A stretch of DNA of 64,000 nucleotides, from positions 1-64,000 of the forward strand of contig JBNLBF010000012.1 in assembly GCA_050302475.1 (NCBI GenBank). The letters are read 5' to 3'. The translations under genes were made by a program, and so were the position numbers. This document shows, piece after piece, positions 7,349-17,544 of this stretch (its first letter is position 1; every line of letters starts with the position of its first letter). The notes under the pieces are model-generated. The model was given only the letters and a program-made list of their open reading frames with translations. It did not search any database and was not told the DNA's origin. The DNA comes from NORP23 sp050302475. Its GTDB lineage: Bacteria > Pseudomonadota > Alphaproteobacteria > Rhodobacterales > Rhodobacteraceae.

Positions 7349-8860
7349 TTATTCGCGCCAATATGCGGGATTCATTAGGGCAATCAAGGCCAGAACTTCC
7401 ACCCGACCAAAAACCATTGCGACGGACAAGATTCCCAGCGCGTGAGGATTCTGATTGGAATATTGGATTGTATGATCCAGCATCGTCGCCACCGGGCCTA
7501 CATTGGTTACGGTCGCTATCGCCAGCGCAATACTATGTTCGAAACTGACCCCGGTTGTGGCAAGCCCTGCAGAAATGACGGCGATGCCGACGAGGAACAG
7601 CATCAGAAATATCCAGGTGATATAGGCCCCTTCCCTGCGAAACCGACGTGCTGTGCGCCCGGTGCCGCCGATGCTCGACGGGTGCACCAGACGTTCCAAC
7701 TCCCGTGCCCCATGTTTATAAAGCGCAAACAGCCGCAACAGTTTCACCCCGCCCGCCGTGGTCGCGACACCGCCGCCGGCGACGGCAAGGGCAAGGAACA
7801 TGATCCCGGCGGAGGGCAAGCCCGTCCAATTCTCGGCAATTTGCCAATCCATACTCACAAACCCATTGGTCGTCAGAAATGAGGTCACGGTAAACAGGCT
7901 GCCCCAGGCGGCGTGCAAAAAATCCACATCTCCCAGATTTTCTTGCGATAAACCTGACCGGACAATCCAATGGTGGACTATGAGCGTTAGCGTTGCTGAC
8001 AGCACCAAAATAAGGGCCAGTGTCAGTTCGATGTCACGCAGTATCCAACCGGTCGAGGTTCGGCTGGTGAAGGACAAAAACATGCGATGGGAAATCGCAA
8101 ACACCAGAAAACAGAGGATAAAAGCCTCGCCAATATGTCCTGATCCTGCATATTCCATCCCGCTGAGGGAAGAGATGCCACTGGTCGCCATTGTCGACAT
8201 AGCGTGGATCGTGGCGACGAGCGCACGATCACCGGACAGGATCAGCAATAGCGCCAGCAGCGCGGTTGCGCCGAAATAGACCGGACCGATTATACCGGCG
8301 TAGCGCACAATTCTGTCGGACGCATCGTCAACCTTGTCCCCTGCCCCAACAACGCCGGATCCCGCGACCAGAGACCGGATTTCGAATCCGCCGATATTCA
8401 TCGGCTCCATGACCCCGAACGCGATGATCAGGAACATCAGGCCGCCTAGCCAGCCAACAGTTGCCCGCCACAGATGCACAGGCGCTGCAATGGCGAGCGG
8501 ATCATCTATCAGCGTTGCGCCGGTTGTTGTCAGGCTCGACAACATTTCAAAATAGCCATCGAAAGGCCCGAATGACGGCACAAGAATTACAACCGGTACC
8601 GCCAGAAAAATCGGGATCAGGGCATAGGTCAGAAGAATTGTCAGGAGATAAGAGCGCGCGCTATTTTTGGTTTTGCGATTCATCATCGCGATACCCAAAA
8701 TAATCGCCAGTATTGACCCCAGCAGAGCGGAGCTGAAAAAGCTTTGCATGACCGTAAAAGATTGAATCTTCGCGGCATAGGCCCCGGGACCCAGCATTGC
8801 CAGCGATGACAATAAAAGGATCAGCACAAATAGGGGGTATCTGCGAAAATGCGCCCACAT
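7349..8860 (-). CDS. trkH: Trk-type potassium uptake membrane subunit TrkH
   Basis: Potassium-translocating membrane subunit, 503 residues, with repeated helix-P loop-helix units. Filter-like segments include SSLTTTGATL (about residue 108), STMATSGISS (about 220), TSFLTTNGF (about 325) and ATVTNVGPVA (about 446). Its ATG overlaps the trkA stop (TGATG), so the regulator and the pore are made together. The trkAH pair sits directly after ntrYX, an arrangement conserved in this group. Confidence 0.93.
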   Translation of the reverse strand: MWAHFRRYPLFVLILLLSSLAMLGPGAYAAKIQSFTVMQSFFSSALLGSILAIILGIAMMNRKTKNSARSYLLTILLTYALIPIFLAVPVVILVPSFGPFDGYFEMLSSLTTTGATLIDDPLAIAAPVHLWRATVGWLGGLMFLIIAFGVMEPMNIGGFEIRSLVAGSGVVGAGDKVDDASDRIVRYAGIIGPVYFGATALLALLLILSGDRALVATIHAMSTMATSGISSLSGMEYAGSGHIGEAFILCFLVFAISHRMFLSFTSRTSTGWILRDIELTLALILVLSATLTLIVHHWIVRSGLSQENLGDVDFLHAAWGSLFTVTSFLTTNGFVSMDWQIAENWTGLPSAGIMFLALAVAGGGVATTAGGVKLLRLFALYKHGARELERLVHPSSIGGTGRTARRFRREGAYITWIFLMLFLVGIAVISAGLATTGVSFEHSIALAIATVTNVGPVATMLDHTIQYSNQNPHALGILSVAMVFGRVEVLALIALMNPAYWRE

Positions 8861-10236
8861 CAGAAGAAATCTATGCCGACCTGAAACAGTTGTTCCACCA
8901 CGGGAACATCTTCGCTCAGCGTGAAGACCACCATCACGTCATTCTCCTCGATCCGCGTATCGCCACGCGGGACAATGACTTCTCCCTGTTTCAGAATTGC
9001 CCCGACAATTGCCCCTTCGGGCCAGCTGACATCCCGGATCATCATACCTGACAGGGGCGAGGTCCCCATAACCTGCGCCTCGATCACCTCTGCCTCGGCG
9101 TCACCAATCGAATAAATCTTGCGAACGCTGCCATGGCGGATATGGCGCAGGATCGACGACACGGTTGTCGCGCGCGGATTTACAAAGGCGTCAATCCCCA
9201 GTGGCCCCATCAGCGATGTCAGGCTGGAATCATTCACCAGTGCCACAACCAGCCCCGCCCCGTAGGATTTCGCCTTTGCGCAGGACAACAGGTTGGTTTT
9301 GTCATCATCCGTGACGGCTATCACGGCATCAACATTGGCGATATTCGCTTCCTCAAGGATATCACCATCCAGACCATCCCCATGCAAAACGATGGTTTTA
9401 TTAAGCATGTCGGCGACGATTTCCGCCCGTTCCCGGTTGCGTTCAACAATCTTCGCACGCACACGATGCGCTGATTTCTCCAGCTTTTGCGCTACATAGA
9501 GCCCGACATTCCCGCCACCGATAATAATCGCCCGATTGGCAATCGGATTGGATTTCCCGAAAATCTCGTAGGTGCGGGCAATATCTTCCGCCTCCACGAC
9601 AAGATAGATCTGGTCCGCGGCAAAAAGCTGATCGTCTGGATGGGGAACGAATAGGCGACCCTCGCGGCGGACACTAACCACGACGGCTTTCAACGTCGAA
9701 AACAGCTCCGACAATTGCCGCAGCGGTGTCATCAGAACGGCGCAGTCTTCATCCAGCGTCAGCCCCACCAGATGGGTTTTGTGATCAAGGAAGGTTTCGG
9801 TGTCAAACGCCGCCGGTGTGCGCAGTCGTCTAAGCGCGGTTTCCGCCACCTCGCGCTCCGGCGAAATAATCACATCAATCGGCAGATGTTCACGACGATA
9901 AAGGTCCGAATATTCCACATTTAGATAGGATTGCGCCCTCACCCGGGCAATTTTGCGCGGTACCTCGAACACGGAATGCGCCACCTGGCACGTGACCATG
10001 TTCACCTCGTCCGAGAATGTCGCCGCGATGATCATATCCGCATCCCGTGCGCCAGCGCGTTCCAGCACGTCAGGATGGGAGGCAAACCCAGTTACCCCGC
10101 CAACGTCCAGCGTGTCGGTCGCGCGCCGCACCAGTTCCGGCTTGTTATCCACCACCGTCACATCGTTTTTCTCTGCCGACAGGTGGCGGGCCAACTGCCA
10201 TCCGACTTGCCCTGCCCCGCAAATAATGACTTTCAT
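8860..10236 (-). CDS. trkA: Trk potassium transport regulator TrkA
   Basis: Peripheral NAD-binding regulator of TrkH, 458 residues. It has two tandem RCK units: the first starts MKVIICGAGQVGWQLARHL (Rossmann GxGxxG at residues 7-12), the second AIIIGGGNVGLYVAQKLE (about 235). Each is followed by a TrkA-C domain. It starts 32 bases downstream of the ntrX stop, so it is likely the continuation of the ntrYX transcript. Confidence 0.94.
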   Translation of the reverse strand: MKVIICGAGQVGWQLARHLSAEKNDVTVVDNKPELVRRATDTLDVGGVTGFASHPDVLERAGARDADMIIAATFSDEVNMVTCQVAHSVFEVPRKIARVRAQSYLNVEYSDLYRREHLPIDVIISPEREVAETALRRLRTPAAFDTETFLDHKTHLVGLTLDEDCAVLMTPLRQLSELFSTLKAVVVSVRREGRLFVPHPDDQLFAADQIYLVVEAEDIARTYEIFGKSNPIANRAIIIGGGNVGLYVAQKLEKSAHRVRAKIVERNRERAEIVADMLNKTIVLHGDGLDGDILEEANIANVDAVIAVTDDDKTNLLSCAKAKSYGAGLVVALVNDSSLTSLMGPLGIDAFVNPRATTVSSILRHIRHGSVRKIYSIGDAEAEVIEAQVMGTSPLSGMMIRDVSWPEGAIVGAILKQGEVIVPRGDTRIEENDVMVVFTLSEDVPVVEQLFQVGIDFF

Positions 10237-10268
10237 ACGCGTCTTGTCCCGTTGTGCTGGTTAGGCGG

Positions 10269-11651
10269 TTATGAACCGCCGGAGCCCGCATGTTTCTGGT
10301 TGGTCGAAATATTCAGCAGTTTCAGCTTCCGGTGCAACGCCGAACGTTCCATCCCGATAAAATTCGCCGTCCGCGAGATATTCCCCGCAAACCGGTTGAT
10401 TTGCGAGATCAGATATTCGCGTTCAAACACTTCGCGGGCTTCGCGCAACGGCAACGCCGCGAAGCTGGCGCTCAGGGTAATCTGCCCTTCTTCGTCTGTT
10501 TCCGGTTCGGCCTGCAACTCATCCGCCTGAACCGGTCCCTTGCCGTTGCCAAGTATCAATATACGTTCGATCGTGTTGCGAAGTTGGCGAATATTTCCAG
10601 GCCAGTGCATGACCTCCAGACTGGCAATGAAATCATCTGATAACGGGCGCATGGGCAACCCCTGTAGCTCGTTCAGTTCTTTGACAAAAAACTCGCACAA
10701 TTCTTTGATATCGTTGCGACGACTTTCCAGATCGGGCACCTGTATCGGCACAACATTCAGCCGATGAAACAGTTCTTCGCGGAATCGTCCCGCATCAATT
10801 TCCTGCTTCAGGTCGCGGCTGGTCGCCGAGATGACGCGGACATCAACCCGCACCGTGTCCTTGCCCCCGACGCGCGTGAAACTTTGATCCACCAGAACCC
10901 GCAGGATTTTCGACTGCGTGCCGAGCGGCATGTCCGAAACCTCGTCAAAAAACAGTACCCCGTCATGGGCGCGTTCGAACAATCCCGGTTCGTGACCGCG
11001 TTCGGCAGATTCCCGGCCGAACAATACCTCTTCCATGCGCTCCGGCTCGACGGAGGCGGAGTTGACCGTGATAAACGGTCCTGCCGCCCGCGGGCTTTGC
11101 TGATGAATGTACCGCGCCGCAACTTCTTTCCCTGACCCGGCTGGCCCGGTTAGCATAACCCTGCTGTTGGAATTGGCGACTTTGTCCAGCTGAACCCGCA
11201 GCGATTTCATCGGCGGACTTTCCCCGATCATCGTCGAGGACCCCGGCCCCTGCCGCCGCATTTCCGCATTCTCGCGACGGAGTTTTGACGTTTCCAACGC
11301 CCGTGAAATCACCACCATCAACTGGTCAATATTGAAAGGTTTCTCGATAAAATCATACGCCCCTTGCTTGACTGCGGCGACAGCGATTTCGATATTGCCA
11401 TGTCCGGAAATAATGACCACCGGAATATCCGGATTGTCACGCCGAACGGACTTAAGGATATCAATCCCGTCCATCTTGCTTTCCTTCAGCCAGATATCCA
11501 GGATCACCAGTTGTGGTTCCTGCCGGTTAATCTCTTCAAACGTTGAATCTGAATCCCAGGCAAGGCGCACCGAATGCCCCTCGTCCTTCAGAATATCCTG
11601 AACAAGCTCGCGGATATCCTTTTCGTCATCGACAACCAGTATATCGCCCAT
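10269..11651 (-). CDS. ntrX: Response regulator NtrX, lacking the GAFTGA loop
   Basis: Partner of NtrY. Receiver domain with phospho-acceptor Asp52 (LVILDIWL), AAA+ domain with Walker A GPAGSGKE (169-176) and Walker B GVLFFDEV (231-238), and a Fis-type helix-turn-helix at the end (GNISRTANFIGMERSALHRK). The sigma-54 contact motif GAFTGA is missing: after LFG (210-212) the segment reads RESAERGHEPG, about four residues short of canonical enhancer-binding proteins. It therefore probably does not activate sigma-54 polymerase in the classical way. It starts four bases after ntrY. Confidence 0.93.
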   Translation of the reverse strand: MGDILVVDDEKDIRELVQDILKDEGHSVRLAWDSDSTFEEINRQEPQLVILDIWLKESKMDGIDILKSVRRDNPDIPVVIISGHGNIEIAVAAVKQGAYDFIEKPFNIDQLMVVISRALETSKLRRENAEMRRQGPGSSTMIGESPPMKSLRVQLDKVANSNSRVMLTGPAGSGKEVAARYIHQQSPRAAGPFITVNSASVEPERMEEVLFGRESAERGHEPGLFERAHDGVLFFDEVSDMPLGTQSKILRVLVDQSFTRVGGKDTVRVDVRVISATSRDLKQEIDAGRFREELFHRLNVVPIQVPDLESRRNDIKELCEFFVKELNELQGLPMRPLSDDFIASLEVMHWPGNIRQLRNTIERILILGNGKGPVQADELQAEPETDEEGQITLSASFAALPLREAREVFEREYLISQINRFAGNISRTANFIGMERSALHRKLKLLNISTNQKHAGSGGS

Positions 11652-11654
11652 ATC

Positions 11655-13913
11655 CTACCCTCCGCCGTTTTCAAGTCTGTCGGCGTTTGCTGTTGTTAGT
11701 GGCAAGATAATTCTCGCCTCCGCACCGGCATGATCCATACCTTCAAAAACCGGCGCATCTATTAGATCCAGCTTTCCATCGTGATCTTCTATGATTTTTT
11801 TCACAATCGAAAGCCCAAGTCCGGTTCCTGTCTCGCGATTGGTGACATATGGCTCAAACAACCGGTTTCGCTGGACCGGGAATCCGATGCCATTGTCCTG
11901 TATGCTGATCACGGCAGATCCATCGGCAACGGTCAAAGAGACCCGTATCTCGCCTTCAAACTGTTCTGTCTGTTGTTGCCGCGTCTGAATGGCTTCTGCA
12001 GCGTTCTTAATCAGGTTGGTAAATGCCTGCCCCATCAGGGTCGGATCAACGAATGCCCGTATCGGTTCCTTGTCCATCGAGAAGTTTATCCGAATGGCTT
12101 CGTTCCCCTCCTGCTGCAACATGACGATCCCTTTCAGCAGATCTCCAAGATCAGTATCTTTCCGGTCAGGCTCCGGCATCCGGGCGAATTTTGCGAATTC
12201 GTCCACGATACGGCGCAGGTCTTCGGTCTGCCGGATGATGACGCCGGAAAGTTGCTCCAACGCCTCCTTTTCGTCGCCGACCAACGGGGAGAATTTGCGC
12301 TTTAACCGTTCTGCCGACAATTGGATCGGCGTCAGGGGGTTCTTGATCTCATGCGCGATCCGTCGTGCCACGTCACCCCACGCCGCCATTCGCTGGGCAG
12401 AGACCAGATCCGTGACATCATCAAACGTCAGAACATATCCCTCAATACGGTCATCATCCGTTTTCCGGCTGGCAATCCTGACCAGAAGATTTTCATGTTG
12501 ACCGGCACGCATCACTTCGATCTCGCCTTGTGCAACACCGCGCTGGCGAGTTGTAACCCGCTGAAATAGATCGGTAAATTCTGGGATAACATCGATCAGC
12601 GGTTGCCCCAGCACGCTATCTTCGCCGAAACTCAGCATCTCGGCACTGGCGGTGTTCACAAATTCCACCCGCCCGTCACTGTTGAGGCCAATAACCCCCG
12701 CTGTCACCCCGGATAAAACGGAATCAAACAACCGACGGCTTCGTTCCGTTTCTTCGTTGATCGAGATCAGCGCGTCCCTCTGCTGCCCGACCTGTGTTAG
12801 CATCGTGTTAAATGTCCGCCCCAGAATGGCGATTTCGTCATCGCCTTCCATTTCCCGGACACGGGCGGACATATCCCCCTGCCCGACCCGTTCGGCGGTT
12901 CGCACCAATCGACCGATAGGTCGCGACAAACGTTCGGCAAACCACATGCCAAACCAAACAGCCGCCAGGATCACGATCAGCGCAAACCCCAAATAAACCA
13001 GCGCAAATTCAAACAGTAGCTTCCCGCGTTCGCGTTCCAATTGGTTGTAAAACACCACCGTTTCACGGGTTTCATCCAGCAAGGACAGAATATCGCCATC
13101 CACCGTTCGCGTGACATAGAGCAAGCGATCAACATAGGCTGACATCGGAACCAGAGCCCTAAACTCCGAATTGTCCCAATCTTCGATGATCACGATCTCG
13201 CCATCCATGGCCCGCTGCAATTCTTCATCGCTGGGCATTTCGAAATCGAACCTGTAGGATTGCTCCCCGCGGGCGATCAGATTTCCTGCGGAATCAATCA
13301 CATAAGCTTCTTTCAAAGCGCGCTGCATTTGCAGCTGGCCGCTTTCGAGGAATTCTCGCAATTGCCCTACAGAAAGCAGCGGTGTTCGCCGTTTCTGTGC
13401 ATTAAGATAATTTGATAATAGCATGGAATCACTTGTTAAATTATCCCTATGCTCGTCCTCATACGCCTGCGCTGCCGTCAATGAGTTGTTAACGACATTC
13501 CGTACTCGTTCGGAAAACCAGCTCTCCAGACCAAAATTCAGCGTTAGCGTCGCAAAGATCGCCACAAGAACTGTCGGGATAAGAGCGATCACCGTAAACA
13601 AGGCGGTTATACGCAAATGCAGCGAGGACCCGGCATCGTTTCGGCGGCGCGCAGCAATCATTTTGACAATGCGACGCGAAATCAGCGCGACAACCAGCAA
13701 CACATAAATAATATCGATCAGGATGGTGACCTGCAGCCGATCCCGGTCCCCGCCTTCCCCGAAGGCCCCGAAAAAATACAATGTCAGCAGAACCAGAATG
13801 GGGGCGACAACGATAATCGCTGTCGTAAACGCATTCCTGACGCCACGATTCAAACGCAACCGATCAAAGAACGGTATTCCCGGTATACGGCGACTTTGTT
13901 GCAGGTTTGACAC
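11655..13913 (-). CDS. ntrY: Membrane sensor histidine kinase NtrY
   Basis: A 752-residue kinase with membrane helices at about 28-52, 60-79, 101-125 and 301-325, a periplasmic sensor region (126-300), HAMP (about 326-380), PAS (about 395-500), the phospho-acceptor His521 in RRIAHEIKNPLTP, and the HATPase with NLIKNAAEAI, IQDNGIGFP and GTGLGLSIV. The start codon is GTG. It lies 34 bases downstream of ntrC and is followed by ntrX. In related bacteria NtrYX links nitrogen, redox and envelope control. Confidence 0.94.
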   Translation of the reverse strand: MSNLQQSRRIPGIPFFDRLRLNRGVRNAFTTAIIVVAPILVLLTLYFFGAFGEGGDRDRLQVTILIDIIYVLLVVALISRRIVKMIAARRRNDAGSSLHLRITALFTVIALIPTVLVAIFATLTLNFGLESWFSERVRNVVNNSLTAAQAYEDEHRDNLTSDSMLLSNYLNAQKRRTPLLSVGQLREFLESGQLQMQRALKEAYVIDSAGNLIARGEQSYRFDFEMPSDEELQRAMDGEIVIIEDWDNSEFRALVPMSAYVDRLLYVTRTVDGDILSLLDETRETVVFYNQLERERGKLLFEFALVYLGFALIVILAAVWFGMWFAERLSRPIGRLVRTAERVGQGDMSARVREMEGDDEIAILGRTFNTMLTQVGQQRDALISINEETERSRRLFDSVLSGVTAGVIGLNSDGRVEFVNTASAEMLSFGEDSVLGQPLIDVIPEFTDLFQRVTTRQRGVAQGEIEVMRAGQHENLLVRIASRKTDDDRIEGYVLTFDDVTDLVSAQRMAAWGDVARRIAHEIKNPLTPIQLSAERLKRKFSPLVGDEKEALEQLSGVIIRQTEDLRRIVDEFAKFARMPEPDRKDTDLGDLLKGIVMLQQEGNEAIRINFSMDKEPIRAFVDPTLMGQAFTNLIKNAAEAIQTRQQQTEQFEGEIRVSLTVADGSAVISIQDNGIGFPVQRNRLFEPYVTNRETGTGLGLSIVKKIIEDHDGKLDLIDAPVFEGMDHAGAEARIILPLTTANADRLENGGG

Positions 13914-13947
13914 GGTTTCCGACGTGAATTGCTCGATTGTTGCAATC

Positions 13948-15387
13948 TTACATCATTTTCTTTCCGCGTGTCACCTTAATGTCAAGCTCGCGGATCTTTT
14001 TCCGCAAGGTATTACGGTTGATCCCCAGCAGTTCGGCGGTTTGCAGCTGATTGCCACGCGTTGCCGCCAGTGACAGCGCGATCAGCGGTAACTCTACCTC
14101 CTGCAAAATCCGGTGATACAGGCCCGCAGGTGGCAGGCTGTCGCCATGCAGGTCGAAATAGCGCTGGAGATGCCTTTCGATGGATTTCGAAAGCTTCTCC
14201 CCCTTGTCGCTTTCAGGTTCTCCGGCAGAGCTGGGTCGCTGAACGATTTCTTGTTCGACAATTTTCGCGGAGATCGTGTCATCCGGACACAGAACGCATA
14301 ACCGCCGCACCAGATTTTCTAGTTCGCGCACATTCCCGGTCCAGGGCTGCTGTTTCAGAATATCCAACGCGTCGCTGGTGATGTTTTTCGACGGCAAACC
14401 GTCGCGATGCGCAATACGCAGGAAATGGCGGGTCAGATCGGGGATGTCCTCGATCCGTTCACGCAAAGATGGCAGGCGGATGGGAACAACATTCAGACGA
14501 TAGAATAGATCTTCGCGAAATGTGCCTTCGTTAATCTGATCGCGCAGGTTTTGGTGCGTCGTCGCCACGATCCGCACATCCGCGCGGCGCAGGTCACGAC
14601 CACCAACGCGCGTGAACTCCCCTTCCTGCAATACACGCAACAGCCGGGTTTGCGCCTCCATTGGCATGTCGCCAACCTCGTCCAGAAACAGCGTTCCGCC
14701 ATCAGCCTGTTCGAACTTGCCGATGACTTCGCTACCGGTCACGCCTGCTTCCTGACCAAACAGCTCCACCTCGATCATATCAGACGGAATCGTCGCCATA
14801 TTGATCGCAACAAAAGGTTTGTTCTTGCGATGGCCGAAATTGTGAAGCGCTCGCGCCACCAGTTCCTTGCCTGTCCCCGACGCCCCTGTGATCATGACGC
14901 CAAGGTCCGTGTTCATCAGCCGCGCCATGATCCGATAGACTTCCTGCATTGCCGGAGAACGTCCGACCAGCGGCAGATCTTCGTCTTTGCGATCAGGTTC
15001 TTCGGGCGTGGTTTTCCCGGGACTCCGTTTGGCAAATGCCTTGTTAACGGTTGCCAGCAGTTCCTTCAGGTCGAACGGTTTGGGGATATATTCATAGGCC
15101 CCGCTGTCCGCTGCCCGGATGGCAGTCATGACGGTATTCTGCGCGCTCATGACAATCACCGGCAGGTCTGGTCGTTTGCGACGGATCGCCGGTAGCAGGT
15201 CCAGCGTATCGCCATCTGGCATCATCACATCCGTGACAACCAGATCCCCTTCGCCCTCTTCGATCCAGCGCCAAAGGGTGGAAACTGTGCCGGTGGAGCG
15301 CACACGGCACCCGGCCCGCGTCAGGGCCTGGCTCAGAACCGTTCGGATCGTGCGATCATCGTCTGCGACAATAACTGTGCCGTCCAT
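13948..15387 (-). CDS. ntrC: Nitrogen response regulator NtrC, GAFTGA motif absent
   Basis: Partner of NtrB. Receiver domain with Asp53 (VVTDVMMP), AAA+ domain with Walker A GASGTGKE (168-175) and Walker B GTLFLDEV (231-238), and a Fis-type DNA-binding end (LQTAELLGINRNTLRKKIREL). In place of GAFTGA the segment after LFG (209-211) reads QEAGVTGSEVIG. Rhodobacter capsulatus NtrC also lacks this motif and works with the housekeeping sigma factor; I infer the same here. Its ATG overlaps the ntrB stop (TGATG). Confidence 0.95.
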   Translation of the reverse strand: MDGTVIVADDDRTIRTVLSQALTRAGCRVRSTGTVSTLWRWIEEGEGDLVVTDVMMPDGDTLDLLPAIRRKRPDLPVIVMSAQNTVMTAIRAADSGAYEYIPKPFDLKELLATVNKAFAKRSPGKTTPEEPDRKDEDLPLVGRSPAMQEVYRIMARLMNTDLGVMITGASGTGKELVARALHNFGHRKNKPFVAINMATIPSDMIEVELFGQEAGVTGSEVIGKFEQADGGTLFLDEVGDMPMEAQTRLLRVLQEGEFTRVGGRDLRRADVRIVATTHQNLRDQINEGTFREDLFYRLNVVPIRLPSLRERIEDIPDLTRHFLRIAHRDGLPSKNITSDALDILKQQPWTGNVRELENLVRRLCVLCPDDTISAKIVEQEIVQRPSSAGEPESDKGEKLSKSIERHLQRYFDLHGDSLPPAGLYHRILQEVELPLIALSLAATRGNQLQTAELLGINRNTLRKKIRELDIKVTRGKKMM

Positions 15388-16463
15388 CAGGTTTTCTCCT
15401 TCTCGGTGTCCTGCCAGACCGGCAGGCGAATTTCGAATTGTGTGCGACCGGGTTCGGATTCACATTCCACCACCCCGCCATGATCCGCGATGATCTTGGA
15501 TACCAGTGACAGGCCCAGCCCGCTTCCGGCGGCTTTGGAACTGATAAACGGATCAAAAATATCTTTGATCATGCTTTCCGGGATACCTTTGCCATTATCC
15601 GATACGATCACCTGCAAGGGCAGGCTTTCGGACTGTCGACCGGGCAATTGAAGGCGAACGCCGGGGCGAAAGGCAGTGCGCAACTGGATGGTGCCCCCAA
15701 CCTCTGGGATCGCCTCGGCAGCGTTTTTCAAAAGATTCTGAAACACCTGCAACAACTGATCCGGGTCGCCGGCAACAGCGGGCAGCGAGGGATCGTAAGT
15801 CTCGATAAATTTTGCATGTCGGGCGAACCCGGCGAGCGCTGCGCGTTTCGACCGATCGAGGACATCATGGATATTGACCTCCTGCTTCTGCGCCGGACGC
15901 TGATCTCCGAACTGCTCGACTTTATCGACCAGCTTGCCGATCCGTTCCGTTTCGTCCTGGATCAGCTGCGTAAACTCGCTGTCATCATCCGAGATATTCA
16001 TCGCCAACAACTGCGCCGCACCTTTTATTCCCGCCAGCGGATTGCGAATTTCATGTGCTAACATCGCCGCCATACCGGACACGGAGCGGGCAGCAGTCCG
16101 GTGTGTCAGGCTGCGGTCCATTTTTTCAGCCATGCCGCGCGGATGAAATATCATCAGCACATTACCCGCAGGCATCGCGCTCGCATCAATATGGTTCAGC
16201 AGCAGCGCCTTATCAGACCAGCCGATTTCCACATCATGCAATACAATTGAGCCGCCACCCTCCCGGGCTTGTCGCACGGCATCGAGTGTTACGCTGCTGC
16301 CCCCCACAAACCGGGATAGCTTCTGCCCCGCAATCCGTTTGCTGGAGGTGCGCACAAAGCTCTCCGCAGCGCTGTTGCAGCCCAGCAGAGTGTCATCTTT
16401 GCCAATGACGAAGGCCGGGAAAGGCAACGTATCCCAGATTTGCTTAAACGGTAGTTCGTTCAT
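15387..16463 (-). CDS. ntrB: Nitrogen sensor histidine kinase NtrB
   Basis: Soluble 358-residue kinase/phosphatase controlled by PII proteins in the family. N-terminal PAS domain (about 10-105), phospho-acceptor His137 in MLAHEIRNPLAGIKGAAQLL, and HATPase motifs NLLKNAAEAI (about 243-252), VSDNGKGIP (about 287-295) and GSGLGLSLV (about 313-321). No membrane helix. The ATG overlaps the dusB stop (ATGA), so dusB-ntrB-ntrC form one coupled operon. Confidence 0.95.
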   Translation of the reverse strand: MNELPFKQIWDTLPFPAFVIGKDDTLLGCNSAAESFVRTSSKRIAGQKLSRFVGGSSVTLDAVRQAREGGGSIVLHDVEIGWSDKALLLNHIDASAMPAGNVLMIFHPRGMAEKMDRSLTHRTAARSVSGMAAMLAHEIRNPLAGIKGAAQLLAMNISDDDSEFTQLIQDETERIGKLVDKVEQFGDQRPAQKQEVNIHDVLDRSKRAALAGFARHAKFIETYDPSLPAVAGDPDQLLQVFQNLLKNAAEAIPEVGGTIQLRTAFRPGVRLQLPGRQSESLPLQVIVSDNGKGIPESMIKDIFDPFISSKAAGSGLGLSLVSKIIADHGGVVECESEPGRTQFEIRLPVWQDTEKEKT

Positions 16464-17434
16464 GCGGCCACCTTTGTGTCTGGGACGAAGGAATTGCGAA
16501 TGGCGCGCAGCACTTTGTCGGGGTTAGTCTCGCGCAGTACAGTCTGACGGGTTGTCCGGGCGACTCCGATCCGGTCCATGTACCAGCCCAGATGCTTTCT
16601 GGCCGTGCGAATCCCGATATCCGGACCGTAGAAGTCCAGCATATCCTGATAATGCCCTTCGATTAGATCAGGCAGCTCCGATAATGTGGGCGGGGTCCAG
16701 CGTCGTCCGGCCAACGCCTCACCTATCTGATGGGTCAGCCAGGGTTGCCCTTGAATCCCGCGCCCGACCATCACGCCGTCCGCACCAGAGTGTGTCAGCG
16801 CGGTTCTGGCGTCATCCGCAGAACAAATATCTCCGTTAACGATGACGGGGATTTCCACGGCAGCTTTCACTTTGGCGACGGCGCTCCAATTGGCACGGCC
16901 GGTGTAGAACTGGCATCTTGTACGACCATGGACGGTGATCATCTGAACCCCTGCTGCCTCCGCCAGCCGCGCGATGTCCGGGGCGTTCAGGCTGTCATCA
17001 TCCCAGCCAAGCCGCATCTTCAGCGTCACAGGAATAGCAACAGCGTTCACAACCGCCGTGACGATCGCGAGGGCGCGGTCAGGTTCGCGCATCAGCGCTG
17101 ACCCGCTATAGCCACTCGTGACCTTTTTGGCCGGGCATCCCATGTTGATGTCGATGATCTCAGCGCCCTGATCCGCGATGCGTCTGGCTGATTCTGCCAT
17201 AATTTCCGGATCACGCCCGGCAAGCTGGACCGAGGTTGTCCCGCCACCATCCCCAAGATAAGTCCGCATCTCGGCCGATTTTCGGGATGTCAGCAATTCT
17301 TGCCCTGCAACCATTTCTGACACGACCAGCCCTGCGCCAAACGCATGCACAAGGTTTCGCATCGGTAGATCTGTGATACCCGCCATCGGCGCCAAAAGCA
17401 CATTTGATGTCAGCGGTATTGACCCGATTTGCAT
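16460..17434 (-). CDS. dusB: tRNA-dihydrouridine synthase DusB (NifR3)
   Basis: FMN-dependent TIM-barrel enzyme that reduces uridine in the tRNA D-loop. LLAPMAGITDLPMR (about 13-26) forms the FMN site, and the catalytic Cys100 lies in DINMGCPAKKV; VTLKMRLGWDD and ITVHGRTRCQ follow. The 324-residue length is typical. The gene leads the ntrBC operon, the historical nifR3 position in Rhodobacter. It diverges from ispDF across 110 bases. Confidence 0.95.
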   Translation of the reverse strand: MQIGSIPLTSNVLLAPMAGITDLPMRNLVHAFGAGLVVSEMVAGQELLTSRKSAEMRTYLGDGGGTTSVQLAGRDPEIMAESARRIADQGAEIIDINMGCPAKKVTSGYSGSALMREPDRALAIVTAVVNAVAIPVTLKMRLGWDDDSLNAPDIARLAEAAGVQMITVHGRTRCQFYTGRANWSAVAKVKAAVEIPVIVNGDICSADDARTALTHSGADGVMVGRGIQGQPWLTHQIGEALAGRRWTPPTLSELPDLIEGHYQDMLDFYGPDIGIRTARKHLGWYMDRIGVARTTRQTVLRETNPDKVLRAIRNSFVPDTKVAA

Positions 17435-17544
17435 GCTCGCTTTGCCTATTCCTTACGCATTTCTACAGATTCTTAAACTATGCATAAAACTTAGGCAATA
17501 AATATGTCTGTTTTCCTGTCCAATTTTATGACATTCAATCGCGC

